Origin: Massospora cicadina | Lineage: Eukaryota; Entomophthoromycota; Entomophthoromycetes; Entomophthorales; Entomophthoraceae | Direction of reading: 5' to 3' | NCBI GenBank assembly: GCA_022478985.1 | Contig: JAKSZP010008028.1 | Span: forward strand, 105,816-169,815 | Length of the DNA stretch: 64,000 nt | Part shown: positions 1-10,608 of the stretch, in pieces | Layout of the letters: every line of letters starts with the position of its first letter | Position numbering within the stretch: the first letter of the stretch is position 1 | Program-made: the position numbers and the translations under genes | The notes under the pieces: model-generated | Told to the model about the DNA's origin: nothing | Databases searched by the model: none | What the model saw: the letters and a program-made list of their open reading frames with translations, nothing else

Positions 1-411
1 ATATATCTTACTTTCAAACAAAGATCTGCCCCCTTGTCTCTACTTTAGTGATGAACCCTTCCACCAGTAATCCTGAAGTAGTAAACCCAGTATTATCATC
101 CCCTGCAGCAAGACCCGCAGGTCTGGGGTTGTTTCTATTTGGTTTATTACCAGGTTTCTTTTCACGCTTGTCCTACATCAATGGGTCATTGTTACCTAAT
201 TTGCAGCTCCATACAACGTTAATTAAGCGGCAATGCCACTGGCATTCTGGCTTGCTTTTTAGGTGCTCATGCATCCTGACTGGAAGGCTGGTCTAAACTT
301 CTTCTGCCGTTTTCCTGACACTTCCCTTTATGCTATGAACAATGAGAGTGAACTGGGGAACTGTGCGAGGCCCATAGCTATACCCCTACTAAGTAATGGG
401 CTCAGGAAGCA

Positions 412-465
412 TGGCAGAGCATGTCTTTTTTTAGTACTAGATGGTCCCCTGGCAGAGCATGTCTT
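412..465 (-). mobile_element. Micro-insertion of a retroposon 3' end with target duplication
   Basis: A 16-bp direct repeat TGGCAGAGCATGTCTT (412-427 and 450-465) brackets a 22-bp insert. Read on the minus strand the insert ends GGGACCATCTAGTACT followed by an A tail. The same 3' sequence and tail occur at 43939-43967, again between 16-bp direct repeats. This is the signature of an extremely 5'-truncated SINE or LINE copy. The source element is not in the window. Confidence 0.7.
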
Positions 466-961
466 ATCCGTCGCTTTAGGTACTGAGTGAGCATCTTCAG
501 TTGGGAATACTTCCAGTACATGAGGATATTTTTAAAGGGCATACTCATCCTAGGAGCTTCCCTCAAAAGTGAAGTGTCTCAGGCTACCTACGTTTTCAAT
601 CAAGAGCTCTCCTCCCCAGTATCCAGCGTCATGTCCACCATAACACGACCCCTTCCTATTAATCCTATTCAATTTATGCTCTGCGAAATTTAGCTGCTCT
701 ATAGTATCAAAAAGCAGTTGGCCAATAGTCATTTTTTCTGACTAAGCAGATGCAGTTGGATGAAAATCTTGGTAAGCTAATTCATTAAACCCTTATGTTA
801 CTGAAGAAACATATATTGAGTCTGAAGTAATTTATCCAAAATAAGTTTCATGTCCGCATATAGGGATAGCTCTGTAAACTGGAGTGATCTCCCACCAAGT
901 GGATCCTGTTGCTCCATAGCTTAGCGACTATAAAGCTTGTGCTGGTGGTTGATCAATGGGC

Positions 962-979
962 CCCCTGTAGTGAGCACCA
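962..979 (-). other. tRNA primer-binding site of element F
   Basis: Minus-strand TGGTGCTCACTACAGGGG, one base downstream of the LTR end. The same 18-mer, or a near copy, follows the 5' LTR of A, B and C. Confidence 0.75.
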
Positions 980-980
980 T

Positions 981-1499
981 TGTTTTAAAATTGGCGATAT
1001 GGTTAATATCCACTGTAAGGGTTGCACAGGGTTAAGCCTCCTGAGCAATGGACAAACAATATGACAATTATCATGCCCCAAAATAAACTTGGTAAGTCTA
1101 ATAAAAGTCAAAGCAATCACTTCTATGACACCAATTTTATTTTAATTTGATATATATAATTAGCAGTTTTCTACTGTTGACTTATTTTATTCCCTACTAA
1201 CCGCTCTCTTCCACCCTATAAAAAACCTCCTCCTTTATGTCTTTTTGTTCCACCCTTATCTTCATCGTTTTGGTCAGTTTGACCCTTTGGTTTAGCTATT
1301 ATTCGTTTGATAGGACTCATTTGGTTTTATCTCATCATTGGAGGCTTCAGAAGAATATTCATAAAAGAATGGTGTCATCTTTTTGCCTTGTTTCTAGGCT
1401 CAGAATTATTTGTATACTATTAGATCGTTTTTGACACATATTAACCAATCCACTACAAAATTTTCAAGCTTATTGTCCAGTCATATCAATTTCTCAACA
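981..1499 (-). repeat. 5' LTR of element F
   Basis: On the minus strand it starts TGTTGAGAAATTGATATGAC and ends TTTTAAAACA, giving TG...CA termini. The ends resemble the LTR of element A, and a primer site follows after one spacer base. Length is about 519 bp, against 485 bp for the LTR of A. Confidence 0.75.
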
Positions 1500-1510
1500 A
1501 AATGCATTTT

Positions 1511-1515
1511 GTGGT
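1511..1515 (+). repeat. Target-site duplication of element A (left), GTGGT
   Basis: GTGGT directly precedes the 5' LTR and is repeated at 8871-8875 directly after the 3' LTR. Five bases is the normal duplication for Ty3/gypsy integrases. Confidence 0.75.
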
Positions 1516-2000
1516 TGTCAAGAAGTTGATATGACTGGACAATATGCTAACCCTACAGCGGATCAGAGGGAAAATTGAGCTGAGTCTCAAGATTGACAAA
1601 AAGAGTTATATGACTAATAGTTGATTGAAATGTTGACCAATCAGCGAGAATGGGGGAATTATGCTGAGATTTGATATGTATGAGAGTTTTGAATGAAAAG
1701 GGAAAAGTGAATAGAAGACTACCAAGCCGAGGATGCATCCAGCTGGAGGAATTGAGATATAAACAGTTACACAGAGAATTGAAGGAGGACTTCTTTGGGA
1801 AAAATTAGGTTGTTGCAGAAGGGTCTGCTTAGTAAGTAAAGTAATAAAGGATGAAATAAGGGGCGATAGCTTTGTGTAAAAAGGGCATTAGTTTTTATTA
1901 AGAATCAACGATCTCTATATCATCTGATTTGGTTGCCCGTTGGCTCATACCCTGTGCAAACCAACTCAGCGGAATCAAGACTTTATGCTGATATTTAACA
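1516..2000 (+). repeat. 5' LTR of element A
   Basis: Starts TGTCAAGAAGTTGATATGAC and ends GATATTTAACA. It is colinear with 8389-8870 throughout. Confidence 0.92.
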
Positions 2001-2001
2001 G

Positions 2002-2019
2002 TGATGCTCATTACAGGGG
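2002..2019 (+). other. tRNA primer-binding site of element A
   Basis: TGATGCTCATTACAGGGG, one base after the LTR. It differs at two positions, both G/A or C/T transitions, from the consensus TGGTGCTCACTACAGGGG of elements B and F. Confidence 0.75.
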
Positions 2020-2029
2020 GCCATTGGTC

Positions 2030-4430
2030 AACTGTGGTTATTCAACGCTGTAATACAATGATGAGCCCTCATTCATTACATCACCATTCTATTGGATTTC
2101 CTGCACGTCATGCAGAAGAATCACAGGAGGCACCTAGTAATGAACTAATATTATTCACAGTGACTGAACCAGGTAATGATGAAGTTATGATCAATCTGCA
2201 ACTAGAAAACAGCCCTGAACTGGCGGCTGACCAACTAGGGTGCTCCACAAATGTGACCCTGCAGCAGCTGCGGAATATTATGGAGTGGCTGTTATGCGGA
2301 TATTGATTATATGAAGATAAGGTGGGAGAGTACGGCTTAAGTTTGTTTTATAACAAACGTGATCAAGTAAATCGCTATGCCATGTACATGTCCTAATTGG
2401 ATGCGAATACCACAGGGTTGACTCGCCGCCTTGGTATCCACGGAATTGAGGAGTATCTAGTTGTATATGTGCAACCATCCATTCGCCAACTACTGCAAGT
2501 GTTGGCTCACCACAATATAGAGATTTGAGATGTGATGTGATTTGCTTGAGCACAGCAAAACAATATATGCCTCTTGCTTGACTGCCTCGATTGCTCTTTT
2601 TTGGAAGTATAAGGGGCGCTTGGCCAAATGAACCACCATGTTGAGAACATCCGCCATTGACTGGGCATGTTAATACCCCCATTGAATCTTGAGTTATTTC
2701 GGGTAGTCAACGAACTTTTGGATTAGTATGGCCTATTGACAGAGTGGATTTGGGACGTCACAACATTGGGAAACAACACTGAGCACTTTATGATGGATTT
2801 AACTGAATGGTCAGAAGCACTTAAAGCCATAGTTGCTCAGCTTAAAGAAAAAATAACACTGGTAGAGCAGCAAGTGGTGGATCAAGTTGGTTTTGTATCA
2901 GCTGAAGTGAACCTACTTTGTATCAAATGGAGTGGTCAGCAAATGGCTGATAATGCGCTTATTCTTTGGTCAACGTCCCCAAATATCTTCAGCTAGTTCA
3001 TCAGGTTACACAATTGGAAGCCGTTAGTCAGGCTGAGCGGCGTCAAGTGTTCTCTCTTCCAATACATGAGACCCAGGAGTACGCTGACATACAAGAATGA
3101 CTGGATCCCTTCAATGGGCCAATGAGGGATTGGTATGGGAACAAGCCGCTCTCTTTACCCAAATAAATGATGCTAATCAACAAGCGGATAATGCAAGATT
3201 GCAGAACGGCCATATGCAGAATACAATCAAAGATGTCCTCTCGTGACTACAAGCAATGGAGCAGTAGTTGCATACAGAGCGGGAATATTGTTGGGAGTTG
3301 CAATATCAATATGCAACACTGCAACAGGAATTCTGGGATGGATGGTGCAGATGCCATTCAGTTAAAGCAGAGCAGCTGGTCGGTGAGAATTTTGCAGAGT
3401 ATGCTGGAGCTGGGGGGAATGGCGCAGTTAGTGGCGATTCAGGGGAAGGATGCTATGGCTCCACTAACAAATAGTCCGCAAGTGCTGAAATATATACTCT
3501 GCATGACTTTACTTCCTTTGATTTCATTATTCCAGATTTGAGCTCATCCAGCCAGTGGTACCATAATTTACAAGAGGGTGGTTCACTTAGCTGCTCCAGA
3601 ACAATTCACCTGATCCTTGCTGCTGAATCCTGGAGCAAGACAAAGCGGTGCAAATCAAAAAATTACCTTCTTTCAGTCATGACAGTAATTTACATGGTTA
3701 CTTCAAGCAATTTAAATTCGCCGTGGAAGGAGTTTCAGATCAACAGAAAGCAAAACTGTTACTGTCTGCTCTCAATGTGGACAGTGTCAATCAAGTTACC
3801 TGTTACCTTCCAAACAGTGCAGCATCCTACAAAGAAATTAAGGCGATTGCTCTCTGGCTGTTTGGGGGTGTGACCAAGATGGCCCAATGGAAAGCTGACT
3901 TGCTGACTATCAAATTTCACCAAAACAAGACCCTGTCAGATTTTGCTGAACGTTTCTCAGTGGAAGCACATGTACTAATTGTAGCTAACTATTTATCCAC
4001 CGAGGATGTTGGTATCATGATGACGGCGGCCATCAAACCATATTGGGAACTATATAACGCTATGTCTCACATGTTGGACAAAGATGCAGGACTTATTCAA
4101 ATCATGAATACTTTATATCGACTCTCCACCACGATCAGCGCCCCTAATACAGCCCAAAAACCCTCTATTATCCCCGCACCAAGCTCTTCAGAGTATGGAC
4201 TACAGCGACTAAGTTATCAAGCTCTGGAACATATTCGTTCATCATACAGATCTGCGAATCCTTTTTGGCCAAGATATGATCTGCCAGTTCATTCACGCCC
4301 TTGAAAACATACCGTTAATTTTTGCACTGGTCCTTCCGCTGCATGTTACATATGTGAACCTTTCATGAATACTTGCTTTCAGTGCAGCCAAAGGGGGCAT
4401 TATGCGGCAAACTTCCCTAGCAAACATGAG
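2030..4430 (+). pseudogene. gag of element A (degenerate)
   Basis: Gag forms the particle and binds the RNA genome. The N-terminal part (about 2736-2996) reads as a coiled-coil-like stretch rich in Glu, Gln and Leu. The capsid-like part is the open stretch 3648-4304, with a YFKQFK...DQQKAKLLLSAL segment typical of retrotransposon Gag. A zinc knuckle follows at about 4375-4420 (CFQCSQRGHYAAN), where the last Cys of the CX2CX4HX4C motif is replaced by Phe. Stops and frame changes break the gene at several places, so no full Gag is made. Confidence 0.75.
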
Positions 4431-4859
4431 TATATGTGATGCCAACTGAGGAAACTGAGCAGGGAAAAGATCAGGCGGAGTAGAGATGGGACGCTCTACC
4501 TCCGCTATGTCTAATCCACTTGTCCCTAACAATTTCCAAGCTTCTAATTGAGGAGGATTTGTAAATCAATCAGATGATTTTTTATATTAACAGCTTCCAT
4601 TGGGTACTACTGCTTCTGTTTCCAAAAGTAAAAATTCACCCACAAGCTCCAAGTTCCGCCAGGACGCACAGATGCCATATTCATGGCAGATCCTGGAACA
4701 TACCAGCACAAGTAACAAAGATCCATTGACAGCTGCTGCCTCTTTGGTCAGAGTTGATGTAGCTATTCCGGTAGATAAAATCACTAGTGAGTATCCTCAG
4801 GTTGCAAGAGCATTTCCTCCTTCTTAAGTAACATCAAGCCCTTGGACGTGCACGTAGTA

Positions 4860-7800
4860 AATACTTATGGTTCTTCTTACTCAGAATTTACTTATTGCGA
4901 CATTTTTGTTCAAAGCACAAAGATCTGCACTATCATTGATATGGGAGCCCCTGTGAACATAATCTCTACCCAGTAGGTGGCTAAGCTTCTTCTCAAACTG
5001 GATGTGGACCATCGAGTAATATACAGAACTGCAGGGATGCATAGCACTGTATCTGAAGGAACATATAGTGCATTGCCCTTGCAATTTGTGTCAGTCCAGG
5101 CTTCCACTCCAGAAGTGGTTCTGCCAAATAACAACTATGACATGCTAATTGGCGCAGCATTTATGAGAAAATTTGGTGTTGTGATAAACATAGTGGAGGA
5201 AACACTCAATATTTTAGGGCAACAGATTCCTTTTTATTTTACCTCTTGTGGAATCCCAACGGATCCATTTGCTTTAGTCAAATCAATCTAGCATACAGCG
5301 ATAGAGTAATTCCTGTTTGTTATCAATGACTGAAGTGGTGGATCAGGGTCCTCCCCAACTAGATATATGAGTACAAAGGTATTCCACTTTGGGCAGCAAG
5401 TGATTTGAGCCTACCATCTGGACATCAGAGCATAGTAGGGACTGGGCTTGAAATTGATGTCCCAAAAGGGCTTTATGGGGAAATCATGGCTCCTCACCAG
5501 CACTTTCAGCTTGAGCCACATGTGACTCCAGGGTTTCTGCTACCTGACAATGGAGAAGTGAAATTGCTGCTAGCGAATTTACAGAAGGAGACAATAAAAA
5601 TCCAGCGGCACCAAGTGGTGGCTTACTTACACTTTGTTCCTATAGAGGAAGTCTGCTATATTCATGATTTCAGCTCCTGGGAGGATCTCGGACTGCCAAC
5701 AAGCTCTTCTCTTGGCGTATTGACCATAATTTTGTGGGAAGTGCTTACTGGACTATCAGCGGAACAACAAGAACAGGCTATGGCGCTATTTGAAAAGTAC
5801 TGAGATATTTTTGCATATGATGATCATGATTTGGGGTGCGCTCAAGGGGTGGTATATCAGATAGATACAGGGGATCACCCTCCCATTCTAATGTGACCTA
5901 TTAGACGTTTCAAAGCAGTGGAGGAGGATGTCTCCAACGAGTTGGATAAACTTATCATGCAGGGGATGCTAGAGCCATTGAACAGTCCATGGGCATCACC
6001 AGTGCTCATTATGAAGAAAAAAGATGTCTCAAATTGAGTGGTGATTGACTATTGTAAACTCAATAACATAACAAAGAAGGATTCATACCCTCTTCCACAG
6101 ATTGATTATGCAATAGACCAACTGGGTGGGGCAAATTATTTCTCTGCCATTTTCTGATCTCAGGGTATTGGCAGATCAAATTGCCATCAGCGGAACGGGA
6201 AAAGTGCACTATCATCACCTCAAGAGGGTTATTCCAGTCAACTTGCATGCCACAATGGTTGTGCAACGCTCCAGCTACATTCCAGCATGCCATGGATACG
6301 ATTCTAGGTGTTTAAAATTGTCCTGCGTTTTAGTTTATCTTGACGACATCAATGTGTTCTCACGGATGTTTAAAGAGCATCTGGCCCACTTGGAACAAGT
6401 GTTTCAGCAACTCTCTGCCACTAATGTCAAAATTAAGCCTCAGAAGTGCCATTTCTTCAAAGAACAATTGGAATACCTCGGGTTTGTCATTGATTCAAAT
6501 GGGCTTAAACTTCAGCCAGCTAAAGTGGAAGCAATAAGCAAGATGACTTTCCCAAGTAGTAAATGGAAATCCAATTATTTCTAGGGATGGTCAGGTACTA
6601 CCAATGGTTCATTCCCAATTTTAGTTGTATTGGGGCCCCACTTTTTGAGTTATTGAGGAAAAACGCTTCTTTTGACTAGACGGAATGATGTCAGAATGCT
6701 TTTGACGTGTTATGCACCGCGTTAGCAAGTGCACCCATATTGCAATATCCCAACTTTAACAAACAGTTCATAGTGCAAATGGATGCTTCCCTCTCCACTA
6801 TAGGGGCAGTATTATCTCAAAAGGACGACGCTGGCATAGAGCACCCTGTTGCATTTTGTAGTCAAAGCTTGAACTGTCACAAATGGAACTACACCATTAA
6901 TGAGTGAGAATGTTTAGCGGTGATATACGCTTACAAACAGTTTCAGGTATATCTGCATGGGGTATGATTCCAAGTAGTGATGGACCATGCTTCCTTGCGT
7001 TGGTTGCAGAATCTACATAAACTGGAAGGGCGACTCGCATGTTAGACTCTGAAGCTTCAAGCATATGATTTTGAGATTTTATATTGGCTGGGAGCAAAAC
7101 ATCAAAACGCGGATTGTCTTTCTCAGTTGCCAACGGTCGCTATCACAGCGGATTTAGCTGAAATAATGTACAAAAAGATGGTTGTGAACAAATACCAGGA
7201 TGAGCCGCCGCATGTAATCAAGGTATTAGATGGTCTCAGGGTGGATGCTTTTCTATGTGGGGGGGAGCTATATAAGCAGATTGGGGACTCGACGTTGAGT
7301 TTCCCTAACCCTTCAGCTAGACCCTTGATTATTATGGATGCTCATTGGGCTGTAGGACATGGAAGATTGCGGAAAACTCTGGAGTTTTTGCAACCTCAAT
7401 GCTACTGGGAGAGCATGCATTATGATGTATTGGAACTGATTAGCTGTTCCATCAGTGTCAAGTGGAAAAGCCTTTCCACTAGAAAACCTCATACCAGCTG
7501 GTTAAACCCCATATTTCCTGGCACACCGTTTCCATTGATGTAGTGGGACCCCTGCCAATTAGCACCAATTGATCCAAGTATATTATCATCGCCATTGATC
7601 GTTTGACTCGATGGGTGGAGGCCAGGGCCATTAACAACTTGGGGCGGTCACCACTGTCAAGTTTATTATGGAGTGTGTTATACAGCGACATGGCTGCCAG
7701 CAATTCATTTTAATGGATAATGGAACCAATTTCACTTCACAAATTATGCCAAAGTTGAACGAATTGATTGTGATCCGCGGGGTTCTGACCACCCCATATC

Positions 7801-8345
7801 ATCCAGAATCAAATGGAATGGTGAGCAGGTCAACAGAACCCTAGTGAACATACTCTGTAAAATGGTAAGGGATCAACCCTTGGAATGGAGTTCCCTCCTA
7901 CCTACAGCCTGTTTACATATAATATCAGCTATCATTCAGCCACTGGTAATAGCCGATTCCAACTGCTGCATGGTTGACATCTGGATCTGCCTGCCTTGCT
8001 TTACTCATGTGTGGAAGATACTAGTGGGGTGGACCCCCAGCGATACTTGAAGACTCTAACGGATACATTGATCAAGCTGCAAATGGAAGCCTACTAAACC
8101 AGTTTGGCTAAGAAGATTTGTGATCAGGCAGACAATCAGAAGAGACAAAGCGGACTTCCGCTGTTTGCTATAGGGGACCATGTTTTATTTCACGATCAGC
8201 ACAGTTTCAGGAGGAAAAACAAGCTCTCTAACATCTAGGTCAGTCCAATCAAGATAATTGAGAAAACTGACATGGATGTCTACACCATCAAGGAACCTGT
8301 GGGGGGTCAGATCATCAACCAAGTTCACACAAAGTTCCTTTGAGC
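4860..8345 (+). pseudogene. pol of element A: protease, dUTPase-like, RT, RNase H, integrase (degenerate)
   Basis: Domains in order: aspartic protease with the active-site loop changed to DMGAP (4938-4952; normally D[ST]GA), a dUTPase-like domain (5405-5660), reverse transcriptase (about 5900-6600) with an intact YLDD box (6336-6347), RNase H (about 6700-7130; MDAS...HPVAF), and integrase (about 7320-8340) with an HX...H zinc-finger half and a core start SIDVVGPL that keeps its Asp. The frame is cut by many stops, for example TGA for Trp in SN*VVIDY, and by frameshifts. It is closely related in order and motifs to B and C and is non-functional as read. Confidence 0.85.
5405..5660 (+). other. 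dUTPase-like domain in pol of element A
   Basis: The peptide runs GTGLEIDVPKGLYGEI, then ...PGFLLPDNGEVKLLLAN, then QRHQVVAYLHF. This matches the dUTPase fold pattern (TGI.i.iP.GyyG.i ... GvID.dYRGEi.v...N ... G.riAQ). The catalytic Asp of motif 3 is replaced by a hydrophobic residue and the Tyr region is shortened, so it is probably catalytically dead. It lies between protease and RT, the same place as in B and C. Confidence 0.65.
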
Positions 8346-8388
8346 ATACAAACAGTGAGAGCATATCATACAGTCAAAGGGGGGTTAA

Positions 8389-8870
8389 TGTCAGGAAGTT
8401 GATATAACTAGATGATATGCTAACCCTATGGCAGATTGGAGGAAGAATTGAGCTGAGTTTTGAGATTGACAAAAAGTGGTATATGACTAATAGTCAATTA
8501 AAATGTCGACCAATTGACGAGAATGGGGGAATTACGCCGAGATTTGATATAAATGAGAGTTTTGAATGAAAAGGGGAAAAATGAATAGAAGACTACCAAG
8601 CCAAGGATGCATCCAGCTGGAGGAATTAAGATAAAAAGAGTTACATGGAGAATTGAAGGAGGACTTCTTTGGGAAAAATTAGGCTGTTGCAATTGGGTCT
8701 TCTTAGTAAGTAAAATAATAAAGGACGAAATAAAGGCGATAGCTTCATGATAAAAGGTTATTAATTTTTAAGAATCAACGATCTTCATATTGTCTGATTT
8801 GGTTGCCCAGTGGCTAATACCCTGTGCAAACTGACTCAGCGGAATCAAGACTTTATGCTGAGATTTAACA
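8389..8870 (+). repeat. 3' LTR of element A
   Basis: Starts TGTCAGGAAGTTGATATAAC and ends GAGATTTAACA. It is preceded by a purine tract, TCAAAGGGGGGTTAA (about 8374-8388), which would prime plus-strand DNA. GTGGT follows at 8871-8875. Confidence 0.92.
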
Positions 8871-8875
8871 GTGGT

Positions 8876-9367
8876 GCTTTAGGTGATTGCTAGGTAGTTG
8901 CTTTCCAACTGATTGAGCTAGATCAATTATTCCATCAAGACTGGAAGTTTAGATTGATTGGGGCCAATCACTGACCCCAAATTAGGTTTATGGATGAAAA
9001 GTGACTAGTAGCTGAGAATGATCCATTTGTATTAGTTATTAAATGCTGGAGGAAGCCAAAGATTCCAAGTTCAAGGCAGCCAAGCTGTTTTCAGCACCCA
9101 ATAAATATTGACTGTAAAGTAAAAACTGAGCGGAAGCTGAAGAAGGCAAAACCCTGAATAATTGAAAACATAGAGTCAAACTATGTTGGTAGTGAGTGAT
9201 TGAGATATCCCGAGTTTACCAAGCAACCAATTTTGGTTTTTGGCGCATCCTAATTGACTCAAAGGTTGAACTCAAATTAAATGATAATTTAGATAATAAT
9301 ATATATGTTTCACCAGAGAATAAAGGCCAAGGATGATCCAAAACTAGTATTTTAGACATTGGGAAGG
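8876..9367 (+). other. Spacer between elements A and C, nothing recognised
   Basis: About 490 bp of moderately AT-rich sequence without a convincing reading frame or repeat signature. Confidence 0.5.
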
Positions 9368-9372
9368 ATGGG
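9368..9372 (+). repeat. Target-site duplication of element C (left), ATGGG
   Basis: ATGGG immediately before the 5' LTR is repeated exactly at 18932-18936 after the 3' LTR. Confidence 0.85.
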
Positions 9373-9589
9373 TGTTGGACTTTTGCCTACATTTTCAGCT
9401 TCCTAAGTTATCTGCTAATTTGCTAGAGGATAAGTCCCGCTAGCAAATGAATCAGTAAAAGTTGAACCCGTTTAGGTTAATAATTCGCAGGAGGTTTTGG
9501 GTAATTTGCTTGGTTTAGATCCGTTGAGGATCAATCCATGAAAATGATTAAGATCTCATCAGGCAGAGTTGCTGACAAAATTGGGGTAT

Positions 9590-9618
9590 CTGATAGTTGA
9601 TTGTTGATCAACTATCAG
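9590..9618 (+). promoter_or_regulatory. Conserved LTR hairpin, element C 5' LTR
   Basis: Arms CTGATAGTTGAT (9590-9601) and ATCAACTATCAG (9607-9618) pair perfectly around the loop TGTTG. The 3' LTR copy has a compensated base pair. Function unknown; an RNA or DNA structure in the LTR. Confidence 0.6.
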
Positions 9619-10104
9619 GTGTACTAATTGGGAATGGTAATTTTTCATCACCTACTGATTGAGAATTTAATCAGCAGTTGTGAAGTAAGTGACAGCTGCA
9701 ACTAGCAAATCAGTCAGTTGGTTTGAAACCTGCTATAATGGGTGAAGAGTCCCATTAGCTAAGCAGTTCGCTAGCCAAATGTGGTTAGTTAGCTGTGATT
9801 GAGCTGGAATGTTAGGGACACGTTTTCTGTATCTTTCCATTTTCAAGTCTCTAGGATGTCAAATGGAGGAATCCTTAGCTCATAGGAGAAGATCATCACT
9901 AGAAGAGACTTTATAGGGTAATCAAATGGCAAAGGCTGTCGTTTCAATGCTGAGGTATTAACTGAGAAGTTGAGCGCTGAATTCTTCCTATAAATTCCCT
10001 AGTAATTTTATAAATAAAGCAGATTGAAAAGATCAGTATTAGGTTTAAGTTCTATTCTTCTTCAGTTGAATATTGTTGTAGTATAATAAATGTGGACTTG
10101 ATGC

Positions 10105-10150
10105 GTGGTGGCTCCCCCTTTTGAGTTGGGCATCACTAGTGCTAAAAAAA
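10105..10150 (+). mobile_element. SINE-like insertion with A tail in 5' LTR of element C
   Basis: A stretch ending GAGTTGGGCATCACTAGTGC then T and seven A is missing from the 3' LTR. Its end resembles the two micro-insertions at 412-465 and 43923-43983 (GTTGGG...CTAGTACT-A7). Flanking direct repeats are poor (about GTGGACTT versus GTTGACTC), as expected for an old insertion. Confidence 0.5.
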
Positions 10151-10563
10151 TAAAAGTTGACTCTTTTGTGTGATAAAGAGTAAAAATTGGATATTCATAG
10201 AAGAAAATAGATCTTTGACATGTATCTCTGCCAACTCAGAGTGACAAGAACAGAGAATGAAAACTTCTGAATCTGGGAGTAGATAAAGTTCATCTGGAAT
10301 AGGAAAGTAGTCACAAATTGTCAATATAATCAGTATTTCATTGATTATCCCAAGTTAGCGTTGGACCACATCTGGTTTACTTATTTAACTATGGTTAATG
10401 ATTATCATACTACTATCATACATATATATCTACAAGTAATGCAAATTGTGCACATAATCAACAAGTACAATTAATCTCTTTGAACACTTGTTAACAAATC
10501 ATTCTTTAAAAATATACTCTTTCCAGAAGAAGTAGAGTAGCCACTGACCCAGTTTTTAACATT

Positions 10564-10581
10564 TTATGCTCACTACAGGGG
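10564..10581 (+). other. tRNA primer-binding site of element C
   Basis: TTATGCTCACTACAGGGG, two bases after the LTR. Fifteen of its bases match the site of elements B and F. Confidence 0.7.
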
Positions 10582-10608
10582 GTCTTTGAGTAAGAATGCC
10601 AATCTACG

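Larger units (their letters stand above)
1..1499 (-). mobile_element. Element F: Ty3/gypsy LTR element, cut by window edge
   Basis: Read on the minus strand, this is the 5' end of a gypsy-type element: an LTR (981-1499), a primer-binding site (962-979), then about 960 bp of decayed gag-like sequence running off the left edge. The LTR start on the minus strand matches the start of element A's LTR almost base for base over about 25 bp, so F and A are close relatives in opposite orientation. Several stops break any gag reading. The 3' half lies outside the window. Family assignment rests on the LTR and primer site, because no pol is visible here. Confidence 0.7.
1516..8870 (+). mobile_element. 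Element A: Ty3/gypsy LTR retrotransposon, complete but defective
   Basis: A 7,355-bp element with 485- and 482-bp LTRs, primer site, gag, pol and polypurine tract, bounded by a 5-bp duplication. The order protease, dUTPase-like, RT, RNase H, integrase places it in Metaviridae. No chromodomain is visible after integrase. Reading frames are broken by many stops, often TGA where related elements have Trp or Arg, so it is not autonomous. The LTRs differ by small substitutions and indels, so it is neither fresh nor ancient. It sits 16 bp from the outer end of F's LTR in opposite orientation. Confidence 0.9.
9373..10561 (+). repeat. 5' LTR of element C
   Basis: Starts TGTTGGACTTTTGCCTAC and ends CAGTTTTTAACA. 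It contains the 12-bp-stem hairpin at 9590-9618 and a SINE-like insertion near 10105-10150 that is absent from the 3' LTR. Confidence 0.88.
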
